DNA from: a virus
DNA length: 64,000 nt
Direction: 5' to 3' (one strand)
Virus record (IMG/VR): IMGVR_UViG_3300035181_000471
Location: 1-64,000 of that record
Positions 8,281 through 16,573 of this stretch are shown in pieces (position 1 is the first letter of the stretch; every line of letters starts with the position of its first letter). The notes beneath the pieces are model-generated. The model was not told the origin of the DNA and searched no databases. It was given only the letters and a program-made list of their open reading frames with translations. Made by a program: the position numbers and the translations under genes.

Positions 8281-8737
8281 TTCGGGCCTCGCAGGAGTAG
8301 TATGCCTCCACTCTCAGTTGTCTATTACGCATATTTAAATCCTTTGCGAGAAACACCAGCCAGGGGACTGATGAAACAAAGTTCTCTGTAAAGACAAATC
8401 GGTCAATGCCGACATGGTGAATTTCTTCATCAGTGGCAGAAGTTACATCTGTGAAGGCATGTGGAGCCACGGTGAAGAAAGCGTGAAGATCGAAATCATC
8501 CCCCATAGAGTCCCTACCGTGCTGGAGAGCTAGAAACTGCCAGTCCTTTGCCTCAGTGGTGACTCCTGTTTCCTCCCAATACTCTCGCACTAGGGCCTGA
8601 ATGGGGGTTTCCTTCCCTTCAGCCTTTCCACCTACACCATTGTATAGACCAGCTTGCCACTTAGGACGGTTCTTCTGAATCAGAACTACCGACTTCATGT
8701 CCTCGCTGAAGGCGAACCCTACTACATATCGAATCAT
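8258..8737 (-). CDS. Nudix hydrolase
   Basis: 159 residues with a complete Nudix box: G37 x5 E43 x7 R51 E52 x2 E55 E56 x G58, the pyrophosphohydrolase catalytic loop. The N-terminal strand VGFAFSEDMKSVVLIQKN is typical of MutT-type enzymes. Substrates of phage Nudix proteins range from oxidised dNTPs to capped nucleotides; nothing here decides which. The C-terminal 40 residues continue beyond the fold core. Confidence 0.9.
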   Translation of the reverse strand: MIRYVVGFAFSEDMKSVVLIQKNRPKWQAGLYNGVGGKAEGKETPIQALVREYWEETGVTTEAKDWQFLALQHGRDSMGDDFDLHAFFTVAPHAFTDVTSATDEEIHHVGIDRFVFTENFVSSVPWLVFLAKDLNMRNRQLRVEAYYSCEARNDNQTSS

Positions 8738-8821
8738 TTTATCTCCAAAGATTTCAGTGTAAACAAGTAGCTGTCGGTGGTATGCCCCGACCTTCTTCAG
8801 CCCACCCCATAAAACTCTGGT

Positions 8822-9103
8822 TCACTTGATACCGTCAAACTTAGAGTACAGGGCCTCAGCTTTTTGGAGGTTTCCGGCAAGCTTGTCCTTGGCTGTCGCT
8901 AGGGTCTGTGTCAGAGTTTCAAGAAGATCAGTTAACTGATCTTCGTCCATTTTATCAACATCGTAACCATCGGCCTTTAGAGATGCGGTGAGTTCCCCAA
9001 CCTTATGCTCCTCTACAGCCAGAAGGCGCTTTAGGTCATCCTGCTTTTTGGTCAGCAGGGCGGCTTTTCTATTCAATTCATTTAGCTCTTCAGTGAGTCC
9101 CAT
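8822..9103 (-). CDS. Coiled-coil protein, possible separate Rad50-like coiled-coil segment
   Basis: 93 residues, almost entirely heptad-patterned helix rich in K, E, L and A. Its start overlaps the 3' end of the Rad50-like N-terminal gene by 14 bases, directly after that protein's CxxC hook. In intact Rad50/SbcC the descending coiled coil follows the hook, so this small protein could supply part of it. That reading is inference; as a free coiled-coil it could equally be an accessory protein. Confidence 0.6.
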   Translation of the reverse strand: MGLTEELNELNRKAALLTKKQDDLKRLLAVEEHKVGELTASLKADGYDVDKMDEDQLTDLLETLTQTLATAKDKLAGNLQKAEALYSKFDGIK

Positions 9104-10376
9104 GTTCTTCTCCTAGTTGAAAAAAGTGACCGCATTCAGGGCATTCAACCCCATCGGTCTTAAGTTCGCTAATACCTTCCGACACTGTTTTATACTCGTT
9201 TTTAATGGTTTTCAATTCGGACTTGATACGGGCTACTTCTTTTACTGCTTTATTATAACGATTTATGAGCTTTATCTTACTTGAGGCATCTTCGATAGCA
9301 ACTTCCAGGGTATTCCATGAGCCGATACTAAGATCTGGAATCGTTAATGATGTTACCTTGAGTTTTAGAGCAATATAAGCCCGGATATCAGCAATTGTTT
9401 TAGCTTGCTTAATGAGAGGTTCTACCTTGTCCACTACAACGGTGGTGAGACCTGACATAGCCGACACTTTAGACTTGGCCGCTATGAGGCTAGAGATGCT
9501 GTTAACAGCCTTTGACTGAGCAATCAGGGTATCCGCCTTACCAATCGGCAATCGTGTCGCCTGGGCTAAGGTAGACACGAATTCCTTGCGCTTACGGTAA
9601 GCTGACAACTGCTTACCTATGGCTAGCACCTTTTCTGCCTTAGCGGTAGACGGAATTGGTATAGAAATGACTGTGGTCAGTACACCAACGAATTCCCTGG
9701 AGGAAGCCAGAGCCTTTAGCTCCTGAATTTTTGAATCGTAACGAGCGATATTTTCACTGATAGCATCGACATCTTCTTCTAGCTCAGAGAACTCATCAGC
9801 GATGATGCGAATCTCCTCTACTTTGCTCTCAGCTTCTTGAATCTCAATGGCTAGGAACTTAGCATTGGAGTTGAATTCTACATTCTTTGCTGCTGCGGCT
9901 TTCTTGCCAGCGTTCAGCTTTTCAGTTGAAGAGAACAAACCGAAGATAGAATTGAGTTCAGAAGGACTCATCTTCAGCATGAATTGGTCATCAAACTGAT
10001 CAGCGAAAACGGGGTCCAGCTTAACCCCGTTGATGTCTACTTCATTGCATCGCATGTCAGCAATAACTGGAGGTAGACCACCATTGAGTTTAGAAAACTC
10101 CTCATCACCGATCTTGTAGTTGACGGTTTTGGCGTTCCTAGTTAACTCAATAGTTTCCTGTCCTTCTGGTTCCAGTGTTACAGAAGTTTCCTTGGACCAC
10201 CAGCTAATGTGGTTAGCTCCTACTTCGTTACGAAGGATACCACATAGAGCGCGAATAATGGCCGACTTACCTCGGTCAGAGGGTCCAACGATTACCGTGA
10301 ATCCTTTGACCGATAAATCTAGAGCCTTCCAAGACTGGAAGTTTCTAGCTGTTACCTTGAATACCTTACCCAGCAT
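9090..10376 (-). CDS. Rad50/SbcC-like protein, N-terminal ATPase half with zinc hook
   Basis: 428 residues. Walker A GPSDRGKS at 31-38, preceded by the Rad50-type N-terminal strand NFQSWKALDL. Residues about 170-400 are long helical coiled coil. The last 20 residues contain C412-P-E-C415, the CxxC zinc hook at which Rad50 dimers join, and the protein ends 13 residues later. There is no signature motif, Walker B or D-loop, so it cannot form an ATP site alone. Those parts are on a separate gene at 32585-33238. The Mre11-like partner is nearby at 6643-7650. Confidence 0.85.
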   Translation of the reverse strand: MLGKVFKVTARNFQSWKALDLSVKGFTVIVGPSDRGKSAIIRALCGILRNEVGANHISWWSKETSVTLEPEGQETIELTRNAKTVNYKIGDEEFSKLNGGLPPVIADMRCNEVDINGVKLDPVFADQFDDQFMLKMSPSELNSIFGLFSSTEKLNAGKKAAAAKNVEFNSNAKFLAIEIQEAESKVEEIRIIADEFSELEEDVDAISENIARYDSKIQELKALASSREFVGVLTTVISIPIPSTAKAEKVLAIGKQLSAYRKRKEFVSTLAQATRLPIGKADTLIAQSKAVNSISSLIAAKSKVSAMSGLTTVVVDKVEPLIKQAKTIADIRAYIALKLKVTSLTIPDLSIGSWNTLEVAIEDASSKIKLINRYNKAVKEVARIKSELKTIKNEYKTVSEGISELKTDGVECPECGHFFQLGEEHGTH

Positions 10377-11205
10377 CAGACACCTTTATCTTTTTAATTT
10401 TACTGGGATCTGCTTCAAGTTCTTTCGCTAGATCAAGTTTGTCCAACTGTAGAGCCAACTTTAGAACTGCTACCTTGGTCCAATAGTTAGGTCTCGCCAA
10501 GTTTAGGGCCATGAGTAAGTGAGTGAAGTCCTCAGCAGGATCTTCACTAAACTCAAATTGGATTGGACTATCGTAAAGAGTAGTTGGGAACACCGTGTCA
10601 ATTCCGTATGAACAACCGAATGGATCATTTAAAAATCCCTGACGGCCACTTGACCAAGTGTGAGATCGAATGCATTGACCACCTGGGAGAGCAAAGTAGA
10701 AATCGGTCTCTTTTTTATTGGAGTAGAATCTGAATGGTAGCTTGTTTTTGATTGGCTTCTTACCAGCCATTCTTTCAGCCATCCCAATCCACGCTGAGTC
10801 TTCTGGAACTAGAAGTTGCTGGCTACCGTCCATTACGAAGCGGAAGGTTCCGGGGATGCCACCACCGGGAGTGATGCCGATACGCTTAATGATGTCTAGC
10901 ATGACACGCTCTCGCAGATCATACATACATCCGTATTGATCAACAACCTTGTAGGCTCTACCACCCTCTTCTCTGGACTCCAGATCAATGATGGAGATTT
11001 TCAATCCGCCATTAGGTCTGGTGGTGGGTCTTGGGTTATTGTTGTTTCTAGTAGTGGCCCAGTCCCTAGCTCTTTCGTTCTGCTTAGCATTCCCCGACCC
11101 CACAGCAAAGCAGGATCGGAGAGTTAGCTTACCGCACACAGGAGAGTTATAAACTCGCTCTGGCTGTGCATAGACATTCAGTAGATCAGGGTTCTTGTCG
11201 CTCAT
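10366..11205 (-). CDS. Hypothetical protein in recombination operon, 279 residues
   Basis: Lies between the RecA-like and Rad50-like genes, overlapping the latter by 11 bases. The N-terminus (to about 75) is polar and N/R/T-rich, probably disordered; the middle is beta-rich and globular; the C-terminal 50 residues are lysine-rich and helical. The location suggests a recombination or replication partner, but no family is recognised. Confidence 0.7.
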   Translation of the reverse strand: MSDKNPDLLNVYAQPERVYNSPVCGKLTLRSCFAVGSGNAKQNERARDWATTRNNNNPRPTTRPNGGLKISIIDLESREEGGRAYKVVDQYGCMYDLRERVMLDIIKRIGITPGGGIPGTFRFVMDGSQQLLVPEDSAWIGMAERMAGKKPIKNKLPFRFYSNKKETDFYFALPGGQCIRSHTWSSGRQGFLNDPFGCSYGIDTVFPTTLYDSPIQFEFSEDPAEDFTHLLMALNLARPNYWTKVAVLKLALQLDKLDLAKELEADPSKIKKIKVSDAG

Positions 11206-11213
11206 AGCGATCC

Positions 11214-12452
11214 TTATAGGTCATCGTCATCGAAGTCGGTAATGCGAATGGCATCCCCACTCTCAAGGCTCTCAGAGTCGCCAGCGAGGAACTTCTCAGC
11301 CGGACTGATCTCAGCGGTGTAAGCGCCATGATCTTCGTTGACGGCATCAATCACTAGCAGACGAAGGCGACCTAGAATCTCATAATCTGGCTCAGTTACG
11401 AGGTTACGAATAGCCTCATCCTTGGAGTCAAACACGATAATAGGCTTCTCTTCATCACCGACGATATAACGCTTGCCCTTGTTAGTGATAAGGCCATACT
11501 TACGAGCTAGTTCACGAACAGAGATCCAGTCGTCAATTCCGAGACCGGGACGAAGCCAGAGGTGGAATTCACGATAACCACCAGTGGTGATCTTGTTCTT
11601 CAGAATACGAACCTTGACCTTCGTGGCAACATAGTCGCCCTTGTTATCCCCAGGCTCAAGAATGAAGGGATCATCAGCATATCCTCCAGCGCGGAAAGCC
11701 TTGGCAACATTGACTTCGATCATCTCAGAAGGGACGAAGCGAACACTGTTACCACCTGGGAGGGTGTAGTTAAGATTGGTGATAGAGGGGTACTTGGAAG
11801 CCATCATAGCTTCGTTGGTCATCTCGATTCTAGCACGAATCTGGTTAACCATCAGGAACAAGCAGTCGTACTTGATGGCGTAAGGAAGCGTGAGGTCAAA
11901 GAACTTCTGCATACCTCTGGCGTGTTCACCAACGGAAGCCTTGAAAGCAGCACCATTGAGAATTTCCTTTTCATCAACCATAGACTTCATGCGAGGGATG
12001 GAGTCGAATACGAACAGCTTGACGCCAGCCTTCATCAGAGTAATGGTCTGCTTGATTGCCTCTTCCACGGAGGAAGGACGGAAGACCACGAGAGAGCCAC
12101 GACTAGTGTCTACACCAATCTTACGGAGGTAGTCACCAGTTGCCGTGCCTTCAAAGTCGAAGATAGCCACAGGCTCGTCCTCAACTCTCTGATAGGACTT
12201 CACAGACGAATAGCAGATGGTGGATTTACCACCGTGTTCCTTGCCGTGAATGTGAATTACACGACCACCGCGAGGCATACCACGAAGACGGAGAACATCG
12301 TCAAGGACGATGGACCCGAATGGGGTAAACTTCTCTTCCGCATCACACTGTAACATTGTGGATTCGTCTAATACGCTGAGAGCTTCAAGGAAAGCGGCCT
12401 TCCTGTCTGAAGTGTTGAATTCGACATTCTTCATTGTTCTAGTTTTTGCCAT
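11214..12452 (-). CDS. RecA/UvsX-like recombinase
   Basis: 412 residues. Walker A GKEHGGKST near residues 70-78, a catalytic EGT motif (FDFEGTATGDYL), Walker B LFVFDSIPRM, and the L1/L2 region after NQIRARIE. The C-terminus is acidic (ends DDDDL), as in recombinases whose filaments are tuned by the tail. It would form filaments on ssDNA and drive strand exchange in recombination-dependent replication. Its ATG lies 12 bases after, and in the same frame as, the TAG that ends the RuvC-like gene. Confidence 0.9.
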   Translation of the reverse strand: MAKTRTMKNVEFNTSDRKAAFLEALSVLDESTMLQCDAEEKFTPFGSIVLDDVLRLRGMPRGGRVIHIHGKEHGGKSTICYSSVKSYQRVEDEPVAIFDFEGTATGDYLRKIGVDTSRGSLVVFRPSSVEEAIKQTITLMKAGVKLFVFDSIPRMKSMVDEKEILNGAAFKASVGEHARGMQKFFDLTLPYAIKYDCLFLMVNQIRARIEMTNEAMMASKYPSITNLNYTLPGGNSVRFVPSEMIEVNVAKAFRAGGYADDPFILEPGDNKGDYVATKVKVRILKNKITTGGYREFHLWLRPGLGIDDWISVRELARKYGLITNKGKRYIVGDEEKPIIVFDSKDEAIRNLVTEPDYEILGRLRLLVIDAVNEDHGAYTAEISPAEKFLAGDSESLESGDAIRITDFDDDDL

Positions 12453-12461
12453 GAGTGGCTC

Positions 12462-13259
12462 CTATATGTTAACTTCAAGTTTTTCAAGACGCTTCTTAGG
12501 GGGAATCCTGGCGTCCTTAATACTAATACTGTAGGTTTTGGTCTCGTACTTGAACCAGTAGTTAGGATTGTAAAGAATCCCCTTTTTGATGATCTTCTGG
12601 TTGCGTCCTTTACCCTTTACAACATCAGAGAAGTCACACAAAGCAAGCATAACTTTCTCCGGCATGGTCTTGATATCTTGGCCTAAGAATAGATCACTAG
12701 CATGACGGCCAAACTGACCCAATAAGACTGCATCGCAGGCGTCTGAATCAATCCCTGGATACTCAATTGCATTGGCGTATTCGTGCGCCTTACGGATGTT
12801 CTCGTGTTTATTATTACCCTTCTCCACTAGGCCAAGGCAAGAGCGCAGGGTCATAGCATTGATATGCATGACACACACTTCCTTGAAGGCGTGAGTGACT
12901 GAAGGTAGGACTTTGGATTGGATGATTTTGTTTACAATGTTGAGCCAGTCGTTGCCTGGAGTTGGAGCTTCAAGTGAAATAATCAGGCCCTTCTCAGAGT
13001 CAGCGTGAGCCAGGATAGAGGTGGTGATAAAATCAGCCATCATCACAGAACGAACCCACACGGGATAACTAGAATCGGCTGGCTTCAAGGATTTAATTAG
13101 TTCCCACTTAGGGCCATCAACGGTGTTTGTCATGACCGCTAGTCCTGTTCTGCTTAGCGAGGGGTCAATGCCGACAATCACCCATTCATTCATGTCTCTT
13201 GGAGTAGGGATTTTTACTTTGTCATCGAAGGTTAGTTTTGGTTTTGCTACTCTTGCCAT
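12462..13259 (-). CDS. RuvC-like nuclease (RNase H fold)
   Basis: 265 residues. Residues 26-43 carry the first RNase H-fold strand with catalytic D (VGIDPSLSRTGLA), followed by E in ISLEAP and the final acidic pair in DSDACDAVLL near 150-158, the spacing of RuvC-type resolvases. Probably resolves branched DNA during replication or packaging. Lysine-rich C-terminus. A strong GGAG precedes the ATG. Ends in TAG overlapping the ribosome site of the recA-like gene. Confidence 0.8.
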   Translation of the reverse strand: MARVAKPKLTFDDKVKIPTPRDMNEWVIVGIDPSLSRTGLAVMTNTVDGPKWELIKSLKPADSSYPVWVRSVMMADFITTSILAHADSEKGLIISLEAPTPGNDWLNIVNKIIQSKVLPSVTHAFKEVCVMHINAMTLRSCLGLVEKGNNKHENIRKAHEYANAIEYPGIDSDACDAVLLGQFGRHASDLFLGQDIKTMPEKVMLALCDFSDVVKGKGRNQKIIKKGILYNPNYWFKYETKTYSISIKDARIPPKKRLEKLEVNI

Positions 13260-13268
13260 GTCTACTCC

Positions 13269-13308
13269 AAAAAATTAGGAGCTACACGACAACTCATCGT
13301 GTAGCTCC
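13269..13308 (-). terminator. Rho-independent terminator
   Basis: Minus strand: perfect 12-bp stem GGAGCTACACGA / TCGTGTAGCTCC with a 7-nt loop, followed by TAATTTTTT. It lies 17 bases past the stop of the putative ssDNA-binding protein gene and probably limits read-through into the RuvC/RecA genes. Confidence 0.9.
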
Positions 13309-13324
13309 CGGTCTTACTGAGGGA

Positions 13325-14098
13325 TCATAGATCCCCGTTATCCTCATCATCCTCAGTGGAACCCATAGAGGCGATGAGTGCCTTCCACTCGATAGGCGTT
13401 AGACGCTTACCAAGCTTCTTTGTGAGGAGAGCGCCGTCTTCAAACTTGGCACAAGCCTCTTTCACAGCAGACTCTAGGCCCTTCTTCTGCCAGCGAGTCT
13501 CGCTTGACACACGGTTGAACTTATAACCGATGCCATTCTCACGATGGGTCATCACGATGTCGAAATCGGTGACCTTCTCATCTTCCTGGACTAGCGAAGA
13601 GATATCGCTGAAGTTTGCGCGGGAGAGGTTGACGAACTTGATTTCGAAGTCCGTATCAGTCACTTCCTTGGCATACTTACCAGTCTTGGGGTTGGCGTTG
13701 GTGTAGTGAACCACCACAGCCACGAAATGAATTGCGGCCTTGGCACCCTCAATTCCGTTGAGTGCCTTACAGCAGATGCCTTCACCCTCTTCGGTGGTTA
13801 GGCAACGGAAAGTGCCCTTCTTGTCAACATAGTGGTTGACGGCCTTCTTGGGTTTGAGGTAAGGCACGATGGCGAAGCGGGAAGCCTGACCCTTCTCAGG
13901 TCGCAGACGATCCAGACCGTCACCGCGATACATCAACTTCTGATCACCGAACTCGCAATCATCTTCATCACTGACTACGACAGCTTCAGTGGCCTTCTTA
14001 CCCTTAGGGTTGAAGTCATCTTCATCGTCTTCAGGCTTGGCACCCTTCTTGGGCTTCTTAACTTCTAGTTCATCATCATCTTCAAATTGCTTAGCCAT
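13325..14098 (-). CDS. Putative single-stranded DNA-binding protein
   Basis: 257 residues. Acidic/lysine low-complexity N-terminus (1-50), a globular core with two cysteines near 100-112 that may bind zinc, and an acidic C-terminal tail ending EDDEDNGDL as in phage SSBs, where the tail binds partner proteins. Its own strong terminator and place beside RecA/RuvC/helicase genes fit an abundant SSB of the T4 gp32 type. No OB-fold signature can be proved by eye, so this rests on architecture and context. Confidence 0.5.
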   Translation of the reverse strand: MAKQFEDDDELEVKKPKKGAKPEDDEDDFNPKGKKATEAVVVSDEDDCEFGDQKLMYRGDGLDRLRPEKGQASRFAIVPYLKPKKAVNHYVDKKGTFRCLTTEEGEGICCKALNGIEGAKAAIHFVAVVVHYTNANPKTGKYAKEVTDTDFEIKFVNLSRANFSDISSLVQEDEKVTDFDIVMTHRENGIGYKFNRVSSETRWQKKGLESAVKEACAKFEDGALLTKKLGKRLTPIEWKALIASMGSTEDDEDNGDL

Positions 14099-14125
14099 TG
14101 TCGGCCTCCTTGTGATTGTTATTAC

Positions 14126-15514
14126 TTAGAAAGCATCGTCTTCATCGAAGGAAATTACTTTCTTTTTCTTCTTGGTTTCAGGTTCTTTTGCAGGTTCTAT
14201 TGTTTCATCTTCGTCATCGTAATCGGTTTTCTTGGTAGGTTTGACAACGATTTCTGTATCGTCATCTTCGTCAAAGTCAATCTTCTTTTGCGGCTTTTTG
14301 GAAAGCGGGACTAGGGTTGCCTTCCCCTCCTTTACTAATACTGTCCCAGCAAAAGAATCTTCAAAGACTCCATCTTTTACTACTACGGTGGCTGTGGTGC
14401 CAGGGTCAAATCCGACATCCGTACCTACTACTGAGGGAGGCTCGACATTAACTGTCTCATCCTCATCTTCGAAGTGAGCTACCTCATCAACATGAGTGAA
14501 CTCTCTAGTGTGACCACGGAAATCTTCAATCTTAGCGGAGGGTTTAAAATACTCTTCTTCGGCTTCAGACTGAGGTAGCTCGGGTGGAACCTCTTGAACG
14601 AGGCTATTGCGGAATTTTGTGATACTCGCCGTTAGGTCTTCGGCGGAAACCTCTTCTTCTAAGACTGCTTCTTCTACACCACCACTGATAATCTTGTGAA
14701 TACCTTGAGGAACATCAATGTCAGTGGTCTGTCTACGCTGAATATAAGCTGGCTCTTCGAATTCTTCTCGTAGAGAAGCAATTTCCGGCAGATCTGGTGT
14801 CTCTTCTCCGAGGTCATCAAACTCTGTTGGGTCAACCTTTGGTTTTTCTTCGGTGACATTCCAGCGTTGCTTAAGCAGGGGGAAGGCATTGAGACTCTCA
14901 CCACCGTCCTTGTGACCATTGAAGGGTAGGTTGGTAAGTGAAGCATTGGCCTGATCAGTCCCTAGCTTGTATTTCTCTTGAGCTATCTTTCGCATGTCCT
15001 TGAGGTGAGTCACCATAACCTCGACAGCGGAAAGAAGCCCTTCAATGTTGATGTCCATATCCTCTAGCAGTCTGGAGAATTCGGACTCAGCTAGAGCTTT
15101 TTGGGTGGAAGCTGGGATCTTCAATTCAGCCTCTTTCAGCTTCTCAGCAATGGCTATTAGATACCAAGCGGAGAAGGTGGCTAGAAGATTGTCTTTGACA
15201 TGGAGAGCAGACTTCAGCTTACCCTGGAAATAGATGGCTCGGGTCTGTGCCATCTCAATTTTGTCTGTCACCATCTGGAGGGCCATTGATAGCTCTACTA
15301 GATAGGACTGTGCGCCTCCAGGTGGCACGGATGTTAGTAGCTCAATGCGCTCAATAGCCTTAATCTCGCTGTTAAGCACATGGAAATACTTTTCGAAATC
15401 GTGTGTGACACCATCAGTTTCGTATACAAGTAAGCCCTTGAGCTTCTGCACTTGGCTGAGAATATTAGTGTCTTTTAATATGACTTCAGCTTTCAGTTCG
15501 TCAAGAATTTTCAT
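14126..15514 (-). CDS. Acidic two-part protein, 462 residues
   Basis: Residues 1-200 are helical coiled coil; residues 230-462 are low-complexity and acidic, with clusters such as DFDEDDDTEIV, and end in FDEDDAF. The repeated FDEDD-type patches resemble acidic tails that mimic DNA or bind SSB-type surfaces. Adjacent SSB-like and RecA-like proteins carry similar acidic tails. No catalytic motif found; a scaffold or mediator is a guess. Confidence 0.7.
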   Translation of the reverse strand: MKILDELKAEVILKDTNILSQVQKLKGLLVYETDGVTHDFEKYFHVLNSEIKAIERIELLTSVPPGGAQSYLVELSMALQMVTDKIEMAQTRAIYFQGKLKSALHVKDNLLATFSAWYLIAIAEKLKEAELKIPASTQKALAESEFSRLLEDMDINIEGLLSAVEVMVTHLKDMRKIAQEKYKLGTDQANASLTNLPFNGHKDGGESLNAFPLLKQRWNVTEEKPKVDPTEFDDLGEETPDLPEIASLREEFEEPAYIQRRQTTDIDVPQGIHKIISGGVEEAVLEEEVSAEDLTASITKFRNSLVQEVPPELPQSEAEEEYFKPSAKIEDFRGHTREFTHVDEVAHFEDEDETVNVEPPSVVGTDVGFDPGTTATVVVKDGVFEDSFAGTVLVKEGKATLVPLSKKPQKKIDFDEDDDTEIVVKPTKKTDYDDEDETIEPAKEPETKKKKKVISFDEDDAF

Positions 15515-15855
15515 TCAATCTCCTTGTTATCATTACTCAATTTAGCCAAAGCCTCTCTCATCTTTTTTACACGAGTTCTGGCACGAGTAATTAGTTGCAT
15601 GGCATCTGGGCCTGACAGTTCCCCAGCGGCATACTTGGCTGTGGTCACTGATTCCCACATGGCTAAATGCATATCTAGGCTCTGGTCTACTAGTTTATCG
15701 AGGCAATTAAGTGGGATGCCTGAGGAACCCTCGGGTGTTTCTGCTTTGATGTTGAAAAATCGGCTCTGTCCAGCACCATAGGACAAATCCTTAACATCAA
15801 GACTCAGCGTCATCCCCGTTATCGCTAACCGCTGTGGCGCTTGCTCTTCGCTCAT
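15511..15855 (-). CDS. Hypothetical helical protein, 114 residues
   Basis: Start placed at 15855 because AAGGAAG sits 6 nt upstream; the longer in-frame extension has no such site. Overlaps the preceding gene by 59 bases and the following start by 4 (ATGA). Beta-rich N-terminus then two long helices. No family recognised. Confidence 0.65.
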   Translation of the reverse strand: MSEEQAPQRLAITGMTLSLDVKDLSYGAGQSRFFNIKAETPEGSSGIPLNCLDKLVDQSLDMHLAMWESVTTAKYAAGELSGPDAMQLITRARTRVKKMREALAKLSNDNKEIE

Positions 15856-16573
15856 GTAATCTTCCTTGTATGATTTTGATTCTGCTCTCAATTTCAGGCT
15901 GGATCACTAGGGCGGTCTCACTTAGACCACTCACTCCAACCCCCTGATTGAGACAAATGGAGGGTTTCTTTGATCGTTTAGTCAAACTCTGAGTCTCCAG
16001 GTATGACAGCTTGATAATCGGAAAGTTCTTCAACTGTTGCACGAAGGAGGGGGTCAGATTGTAGTTCTTATTCTCCAATACTGACTTCAGGGATCTAACG
16101 ATGATCCAGGTTGGTGTATTCCTGCCGTTTCGGGTGCTTATGACATACTCATGCTGGATGGCAGCTTTCTCATAGAAGGGAAAGGCCGGAGCGTTAATGA
16201 TGAGAAGGTCAGGCTCATAGAGTTTATTAGCCATAGCTGAGAAGTGAAGCTCCATCAACTCGTTTGGATACACCATCTTCCACGATTTAGTGATGTCTTT
16301 ACGCAGTATCAACGCAGATTTAATGTGGGCTCCGGCCACTCTAGGGTCTTCACATTCAATAATTATGCTCTGTCTGGACTTCAGAGGTCCAAGTAGCTTG
16401 GTCCCGGTCAGCATGTCGAATCTCTGAAACTCTCCTGCGTAAGCCTTAAGCTTGGCTACAATTAGGCAGGTACACTCCTCCATTACATTGTCTTTACCTT
16501 TTACTGGAACCAGCCCTTGATCGTTACACAGGGGGCACTTATCAACACTCAGGTTAAATACGGAAGGAATCAT
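15797..16573 (-). CDS. Possible helicase-loader-like protein with zinc motif
   Basis: 258 residues from the ATG at 16573, which overlaps the SNF2 stop as TGATG; a GTG four codons earlier is possible. The N-terminus has CPLC (CxxC) followed about 20 residues later by CTC, the cysteine pattern seen at the start of many DnaC/DnaI-type loaders. A hydrophobic strand PDLLIINAPA then R-x-x-TPTWIIV resembles the Walker B and sensor-1 strands of AAA+ loaders, but no Walker A is visible, so any ATPase would be degenerate. The assignment is tentative. Confidence 0.4.
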   Translation of the reverse strand: MIPSVFNLSVDKCPLCNDQGLVPVKGKDNVMEECTCLIVAKLKAYAGEFQRFDMLTGTKLLGPLKSRQSIIIECEDPRVAGAHIKSALILRKDITKSWKMVYPNELMELHFSAMANKLYEPDLLIINAPAFPFYEKAAIQHEYVISTRNGRNTPTWIIVRSLKSVLENKNYNLTPSFVQQLKNFPIIKLSYLETQSLTKRSKKPSICLNQGVGVSGLSETALVIQPEIESRIKIIQGRLHERRASATAVSDNGDDAES